Origin: Clostridiales bacterium
GTDB taxonomy: Bacteria; Bacillota; Clostridia; Lachnospirales; Lachnospiraceae
Assembly (NCBI GenBank): GCA_019424245.1
Contig: JAHYZV010000005.1
Coordinates: 82,112 to 146,111 of the forward strand
DNA length: 64,000 bases
Direction: 5' to 3'
Of this stretch, positions 60,089 to 64,000 are shown in pieces. The stretch's first letter is position 1. Each line of letters starts with the position of its first letter. Position numbers and translations under genes: made by a program. A model generated the notes under the pieces. That model was not told the origin of the DNA and made no database searches. It was given only the letters and a program-made list of their open reading frames with translations.

Positions 60089-60895
60089 ATGAATAAATTA
60101 ATCACTGTTGCTGTAATAGATTCAGGAATATATCCTCATATAGATTTCAAAAACCGTATAGTAGCTTTCAAGGACTTTGTCAATGGCAGAAAAAATGCTT
60201 ATGACGACTGTGGACATGGCACCCATGTAAGTGGAATTATCGCTGGCAGCGGTTATGCAAGCCACGGCAGAATAAGAGGCATCTGTCCTTCTGCCTGCCT
60301 TGCCGGAATCAAGGTATTAGACAGACTTGGTAATGGCAGGATAGAAAATGTTTTAGATGCTGCTGGCTGGATAATCTCCCATCAGAAAGATTTGAATATA
60401 AGAGTTGTCAATATATCCTTCGGTGCAACCACATTTGGTGAAAAGGAAAATCTCATTGCTCTTGAAAAAGCAATTGAAAAGCTTTGGGACAATAATATAA
60501 TTGTTGTCGCAGCCGCTGGAAATGAAGGGCCTGGACGACAGACTGTTGCAATCCCCGGAACCTGCAAAAAAATTATCACAGTCGGTTCCCCGGATGGCAA
60601 AGATTTCTATTCAGGAAGAGGTCCAACCAGTGAATGTATAGTAAAACCAGAGCTTATTGTAAATGGTTCATATATCAGGTCGTGCAATAATTCCGTTAGC
60701 GGATATTCTGTAAAAAGTGGAACTTCCATGTCTGCCCCGGTTGTTTCAGGTGCAATTGCAGATGTTCTGATAAAAAAAGACATGTCTCCTAAAGAGATAA
60801 AGAAAAGGCTCCATTCATGCTGTACTAAAAAAGCCCTGCCAGATAATCTGCAGGGCTGGGGATTATTAAATCTTTCCAAATTCATGAATATATGA
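60089..60895 (+). CDS. subtilisin-like S8 family serine protease without propeptide
   Basis: A 268-residue protease with the complete triad: Asp in VAVIDSGIYPH, His in DDCGHGTHVSGIIAG and Ser in SGTSMSAPVVSGAIAD; the oxyanion Asn is in VAAAGNEGPG. There is no signal peptide and no N-terminal prodomain, so it should be an intracellular subtilisin-like enzyme. It is shorter than Bacillus ISP. No ribosome binding site is visible before the ATG, which suggests low or unusual translation. It ends one base before the oppositely oriented small membrane protein gene. Confidence 0.9.
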   Translation: MNKLITVAVIDSGIYPHIDFKNRIVAFKDFVNGRKNAYDDCGHGTHVSGIIAGSGYASHGRIRGICPSACLAGIKVLDRLGNGRIENVLDAAGWIISHQKDLNIRVVNISFGATTFGEKENLIALEKAIEKLWDNNIIVVAAAGNEGPGRQTVAIPGTCKKIITVGSPDGKDFYSGRGPTSECIVKPELIVNGSYIRSCNNSVSGYSVKSGTSMSAPVVSGAIADVLIKKDMSPKEIKKRLHSCCTKKALPDNLQGWGLLNLSKFMNI

Positions 60896-60896
60896 A

Positions 60897-61055
60897 CTAT
60901 TTTGTGTTGACTGCCATAAGTATATCAATCATAAAATACTGTATAAGAATAAGTACAAGTGCAAGCACTACGATAACAACAAGCGGAATCCACTTATGCT
61001 TCTTTAATCCCTGTCCTTTCTGATTCTGTTTTTTAAAATTACGACTGTCTACCAT
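60897..61055 (-). CDS. 52-residue single-pass membrane protein coupled to hypB
   Basis: The frame runs MVDSRNFKKQNQKGQG, a basic stretch, then one hydrophobic helix (WIPLVVIVVLALVLILIQYF) and a short tail. The start overlaps the stop of the hypB paralogue (TGATG), and GGAGG sits 9 bases upstream inside hypB, so translation is well supported. The family is unknown to me. Positive charges before the helix predict a cytoplasmic N-terminus. Being last in the operon, it may anchor or regulate the GTPase pair, but this is inference. Confidence 0.75.
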   Translation of the reverse strand: MVDSRNFKKQNQKGQGLKKHKWIPLVVIVVLALVLILIQYFMIDILMAVNTK

Positions 61056-61732
61056 CAGACTGTACCTCCAATCCATTCCTTAATATTATTGTCAAGCCAG
61101 CTTATCCATTCTTCAAAGCCTTCGCCAGTCTTAGCTGATACGAAAAATACCTTTGCCAATGGATTTCTTTCGTGAATTCTTTCAACAACTGCTTTGTCAT
61201 CAAAATCAAAATACTCTTTAGTATCTATTTTATTGATAAGAACTACATGACACACCTCGAACATAAGAGGATATTTAAGTGGCTTATCATCACCCTCAGG
61301 ATACGAAAGAATAACGACATTACGCGATGCTCCTGTATCTGTCTCTGCCGGACATACAAGATTTCCAACATTCTCCATAACAAGAAGGTCAAGCCTCTCT
61401 GTGTCAAATTCATCAAGTGCCTGCATGGTCATATGAGCGTCCATCGCACACTCTCCGCCTGTATGCACCTGAATTGAAGTAACCCCTGCTGCCGCCATCT
61501 TCTCAGCATCAACAGAAGAATCAATATCTGCTTCCATTACACCTATACGATATCTGTCTCCTAACATATTAGCTGTTCTTATCAGAGTTGTAGTCTTACC
61601 TGCTCCCGGACTTGACATAAGATTAACCATAAATGTTTTCTCTTCCTTAAGCCTTGCCCTTGTCTTAGCAGCTATCTCATCATTAACGGCATAAACACTC
61701 TGATGTACATCAATTACTCTTACATTACCCAT
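61055..61732 (-). CDS. hypB: HypB-like nickel-insertion GTPase, divergent copy
   Basis: A 225-residue G3E GTPase of the HypB type, known for placing nickel into [NiFe]-hydrogenases. P-loop SSPGAGKTTT (40-49), EADIDSSVDAEK (67-78), VHTGGECAMDAH (89-100), ENVGNLVCPAE and NKIDTKEYFDF are present. The Cys-His pair at the dimer metal site in other HypB proteins reads Cys95-Ala96 here, with a histidine at 100. There is no N-terminal histidine-rich tail. It overlaps the upstream hypB copy by 8 bases. No hydrogenase or HypA genes are in the window. The start has GGAGAG upstream. Confidence 0.88.
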   Translation of the reverse strand: MGNVRVIDVHQSVYAVNDEIAAKTRARLKEEKTFMVNLMSSPGAGKTTTLIRTANMLGDRYRIGVMEADIDSSVDAEKMAAAGVTSIQVHTGGECAMDAHMTMQALDEFDTERLDLLVMENVGNLVCPAETDTGASRNVVILSYPEGDDKPLKYPLMFEVCHVVLINKIDTKEYFDFDDKAVVERIHERNPLAKVFFVSAKTGEGFEEWISWLDNNIKEWIGGTV

Positions 61733-62435
61733 TCTGGTTCTCTCCTAAATATTGTGCTGCATTGTCTTTTAGCCATTCGCACCATGCATCCATTCCTTCT
61801 CCTGTTCTTGCAGAAATAGGGAAAACTACTGCTTCCGGATTTCTCATTGCAATATTATCCTTAACCCTATCCATATCAAAATCAAATGCCGGCATGGAAT
61901 CAATCTTATTAATAATCACAACCTGACACTTCTCAAACATAAGTGGATACTTAAGCGGTTTATCATCTCCTTCCGGAACTGAAAGAATTGCCACATTAAG
62001 ACATGCGCCTGTATCAAACTCAGCCGGACACACAAGATTACCAACGTTCTCGAGTATAATAAAATCAAGTGTATTATCTGCTTCAGCTTCTAACGCAGCC
62101 ATTCCCTGTCTTGACATATCAGCATCAAGATGACACATTCCTCCTGTATGCAACTGTACTGCTGGCACTCCTGCCTTAGCAACAGTAAGTGCGTCAACAT
62201 CAGAATCAATATCTGCTTCCATTACACCTATATTAAAATGTTCCTTAAGTCTTTCAATTGTACCAACAATAGTTGTAGTCTTCCCCGAACCGGGACTTGA
62301 CATGACATTCATATAGAATATATTTTTCTTCTTTAACTCTTCTCTTAATCTGTCAGCATCAGCGTCATTGTCCTCTAAGATAGTTTTCTTAAGGTCAATT
62401 ATCTTCATGCTTCTTTCATTATAACTATTATTCAT
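61725..62435 (-). CDS. hypB: HypB-like nickel-insertion GTPase, canonical copy
   Basis: A 236-residue G3E GTPase with P-loop SSPGSGKTTT (46-55), MEADIDSDVDAL, the metal-site pair Cys101-His102 in TGGMCHLDADM, ENVGNLVCPAEFDTGA, and NKIDSMPAFDF. It is the conserved partner of the downstream copy, and the two differ throughout, so the duplication is old. GGAG lies 5 bases before the ATG; MKIIDLKK at residue 10 is an alternative start. It follows the acetyltransferase gene after 11 bases. Confidence 0.9.
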   Translation of the reverse strand: MNNSYNERSMKIIDLKKTILEDNDADADRLREELKKKNIFYMNVMSSPGSGKTTTIVGTIERLKEHFNIGVMEADIDSDVDALTVAKAGVPAVQLHTGGMCHLDADMSRQGMAALEAEADNTLDFIILENVGNLVCPAEFDTGACLNVAILSVPEGDDKPLKYPLMFEKCQVVIINKIDSMPAFDFDMDRVKDNIAMRNPEAVVFPISARTGEGMDAWCEWLKDNAAQYLGENQNG

Positions 62436-62446
62436 ATCAACTCCAA

Positions 62447-62902
62447 TTAATAATCCTTAGCCATCTGCACATAACCAAGCTTCTCAAATCCAGCCTTCTT
62501 ATATGCTTTCACTGCCCTTTCATTCTCCTCTTCAACCTCAAGTCTGAACCTGACAGCTTCTTTTCCATACATATTATCAAGATGTTCAAAGAACACTCCT
62601 GCTATACTCTTTCCTCTGTAATCCGGCTTAATATATATATCTTCAACCCACACACAATTACCACCACATTCAGTAGAATAACTGTGTGCAACCATTGAAT
62701 AACCCATGATAACACCTGTGCCATCTTCAAACACAAAGCACTCTATAAATGGATTATCCCCAAGACAGTCCTCTATATCCCTTTTCATTACTTCCTCTGA
62801 AGGATCTGAAAGCAGTGCCGGTGATGCATAAAACACCTTCATCATCTCAAGGACTTCAGCTGAATCCTCTTCTTTCATGTTTCTTATAACAACATTTTCC
62901 AT
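62447..62902 (-). CDS. GNAT family N-acetyltransferase
   Basis: A 151-residue acyl-CoA dependent acetyltransferase. The core shows VVIRNMKEEDSAEVLEMM at the N-terminus, CVWVEDIYIKPDYRGKSIAGVFFEHL (the CoA pyrophosphate loop, with YRGKSIA in place of the R-x-x-G-x-G/A consensus) and AVKAYKKAGFEKLGY at the end. The substrate is unknown. The start is set at 62902 because AAAAGGA fits it better than the ATG at 62911. It heads the acetyltransferase-hypB-hypB-small membrane protein operon. Confidence 0.88.
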   Translation of the reverse strand: MENVVIRNMKEEDSAEVLEMMKVFYASPALLSDPSEEVMKRDIEDCLGDNPFIECFVFEDGTGVIMGYSMVAHSYSTECGGNCVWVEDIYIKPDYRGKSIAGVFFEHLDNMYGKEAVRFRLEVEEENERAVKAYKKAGFEKLGYVQMAKDY

Positions 62903-62976
62903 ATTAATCATTCCTTTTCCACATAATAATTAATGATATCATAGTATTTATTTATTGGCAAATCAAAAGACGCGGA

Positions 62977-63090
62977 CTACCAAACTGACAGCCCGCACTT
63001 TTCAAATATAAGTATCTTGTTGTCTGTAAGACCAAGGATTGCTGTTGCAAGCATATCAGGGATTTCTGTGAAAGCCATAGCCCATGACAT
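62977..63090 (-). pseudogene. fragment resembling a TRAP transporter large permease (DctM)
   Basis: On the minus strand an open stretch reads MSWAMAFTEIPDMLATAILG then LTDNKILIF before diverging and stopping. The pattern IP..L...IL.LTDNK and then hydrophobic residues fits an internal segment of DctM-type TRAP permeases, which are over 400 residues. Thus only about 30 codons remain. Family assignment is by eye and moderate. Confidence 0.45.
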
Positions 63091-63190
63091 GAATTTTGAT
63101 TATCTCAAAGCTGGTAATGGTGATAAAGCTTATAGCATCCTTATAGATCATCTTATGATGCCTCTTAATGTTGTTAAACCTGAAAAATAA
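63089..63190 (+). pseudogene. fragment resembling the C-terminus of a GntR/FCD regulator
   Basis: On the plus strand a frame reads MNFDYLKAGNGDKAYSILID and HLMMPLNVVKPEK then stops. The layout (AIKAGD..KAY..M..HL) fits the end of FadR-type GntR regulators. It abuts the DctM-like fragment, in the opposite sense. No start or DNA-binding part exists. Assignment tentative. Confidence 0.35.
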
Positions 63191-63198
63191 TTAAAAAT

Positions 63199-63699
63199 CT
63201 AATATATTATAGATTTCTTCCATATCTCAACAAGTTTCCCCAATGAATATGCAGCATTTGCAGGACTTGTTGAGGGAAGAATGTCTGGTTTAATTCCCAG
63301 ATATTTCATCTGATATTTTTCATAATATTTCCCTGATGTTTTCCCATTACATATTACTTTTTCAATCTTAGAATTATCTATAATGCTTTTTAAATCTGTT
63401 GGCACAACATTCTTAATACTACTGTCACTAGAACCAATTATGTCACAACTGTATATCGTATCCCACATTGCAATATTATGCTTTAACATAAATGCCTTCT
63501 TTTCTTCTATCGTCTGTGGAACTGCCTCTTTGAATACTCCGCTAATCATTTTCCAGAATCTGTTCTGCGGATGTCCATAAAAAAACATCTGCTCTCTTGA
63601 CTTAACTGAAGGCAGGCTTCCAAGTATAAGTATTCTTGATTCACTGTTATACAGAGGTGGAAATGGGTGTACTATATGCTCATATTTAGTTTCATTCAT
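63199..63699 (-). CDS. DNA-deoxyinosine glycosylase (uracil-DNA glycosylase superfamily)
   Basis: A 166-residue base-excision repair enzyme. The pattern HPFPPLYNSESRILILGSLPS, GHPQNRFWKMISGVF and the closing LPSTSPANA match the DNA-deoxyinosine glycosylase family, which removes hypoxanthine and related deaminated bases. The start at 63699 follows GAGGAGATAATC. It is a lone gene on the far side of the decayed transporter stretch. Confidence 0.88.
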   Translation of the reverse strand: MNETKYEHIVHPFPPLYNSESRILILGSLPSVKSREQMFFYGHPQNRFWKMISGVFKEAVPQTIEEKKAFMLKHNIAMWDTIYSCDIIGSSDSSIKNVVPTDLKSIIDNSKIEKVICNGKTSGKYYEKYQMKYLGIKPDILPSTSPANAAYSLGKLVEIWKKSIIY

Positions 63700-63762
63700 G
63701 ATTATCTCCTCATCATTATTTTATTTCGCTTAATTAGCTTTATAATTAAAGTTTTTAAATGC

Positions 63763-63801
63763 AAAAAAAGGATTCAAGCTGAAATTCAACTTAAATCCTT
63801 T
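63763..63801 (-). terminator. terminator of tRNA-Trp
   Basis: AAAGGATT pairs with AATCCTTT; on the minus strand it ends in CCTTTTTTTGC. Confidence 0.85.
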
Positions 63802-63807
63802 AAACAG

Positions 63808-63878
63808 CAGGGGATGAGAGAATCGAACTCCCACCAAAGGTTTTGGAGACCCCTATCATACCATTTGACCAATCCCCT
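63808..63878 (-). tRNA. tRNA-Trp (anticodon CCA)
   Basis: Perfect acceptor stem AGGGGAT/ATCCCCT, discriminator G73, anticodon stem GGGGT/ACCTT with two G-U pairs and the loop CTCCAAA (anticodon CCA), T loop GTTCGATTC. The 3' CCA is not encoded. Upstream sequence at 63885-63920 (TGCAGTTTTGAAGGAAC on the minus strand) resembles spacers of rRNA operons, so this may be the end of an rRNA-tRNA operon beyond the window. Confidence 0.93.
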
Positions 63879-64000
63879 ATCTTTAAGGAGAAGGATTGTT
63901 CCTTCAAAACTGCATATTAAATATATCATATCATATCTGTCTTTACAAATACTTTTTCATCCGATTACTCTTAAGAATAACTCTCTTTGTTCTATCCAAA

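Overview
The window is AT-rich DNA from a strict anaerobe of the Clostridia, most likely Lachnospiraceae and close to the pectin degrader Lachnospira (Eubacterium) eligens. This is inferred from gene content and protein style: a GGGtGRT/NifU-like pair, pyruvate phosphate dikinase, class I hybrid cluster protein, DUF4250, CmpB-type membrane protein, cell-wall proteins ending in a VKTGD sorting signal, and pectate lyases. No rRNA gene is present to confirm it. Most genes lie on the minus strand in short operons, with AGGAGG-type ribosome binding sites, sigma-A type promoters and clear hairpin terminators.

Layout. 1-800: 5' part of an Rpn-family nuclease gene and tRNA-Pro(CGG). 0.8-3.4 kb: thiamine transporter ThiT and the GGGtGRT/NifU-like pair. 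3.5-8.7 kb: YfbR nucleotidase, topoisomerase III, GlmS and a GlmU-like beta-helix protein, probably one operon. 8.8-9.9 kb: aspartate-semialdehyde dehydrogenase. 10.1-16.0 kb: pectin locus, with a wall-anchored rhamnogalacturonan acetylesterase-like enzyme and a large secreted PL1-PL9 double pectate lyase. 16.2-20.2 kb: phosphoesterase, an unusual cytosolic ParB-like/BMP fusion, and an aminotransferase. 20.3-27.3 kb: KDPG aldolase, MATE pump, the uraA-upp uracil salvage operon and ppdK. 27.5-29.1 kb: a small DUF4250 gene, a repeat-rich non-coding stretch and a second Rpn-family gene. 29.2-31.8 kb: ClpB under a CIRCE operator. 32.0-36.9 kb: D-glycerate regulon (GntP permease, tartronate semialdehyde reductase, glycerate 2-kinase, CdaR regulator). 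37.1-41.1 kb: hybrid cluster protein, SpoIID-like peptidoglycan protein, amidase with SPOR domain. 41.1-45.3 kb: four-gene envelope operon (transglutaminase-like lipoprotein, MBOAT acyltransferase, SGNH-like partner, lipoprotein). 45.5-48.7 kb: flotillin and a zinc-ribbon membrane protein. 48.9-56.0 kb: six closely spaced genes, icd-cmpB-gdpD-ptsI-hflX-folA. 56.2-60.9 kb: asparagine synthetase, carbamate kinase, SDR and a subtilisin-like protease. 60.9-62.9 kb: acetyltransferase, two tandem hypB paralogues and a 52-residue membrane protein. 62.9-63.2 kb: apparent debris of a TRAP transporter locus. 63.2 kb to the end: DNA-deoxyinosine glycosylase and tRNA-Trp.

How the parts fit. The lyases and esterase attack pectin outside the cell, and KDPG aldolase is the last step of uronate breakdown inside. 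The glycerate operon fits use of sugar-acid derived glycerate, and ppdK and PTS enzyme I link this to the pyruvate/PEP node. The features most deserving a second look are the ParB-like/BMP fusion with its structured leader, the tandem hypB genes with a lost metal ligand and a coupled small membrane protein, the operator palindromes in the glycerate and Rpn loci, the repeat region at 27.7-28.0 kb, and the fused remnants of a transporter and a regulator near 63.0 kb. All functions are read from sequence and family knowledge; none was tested by database search.
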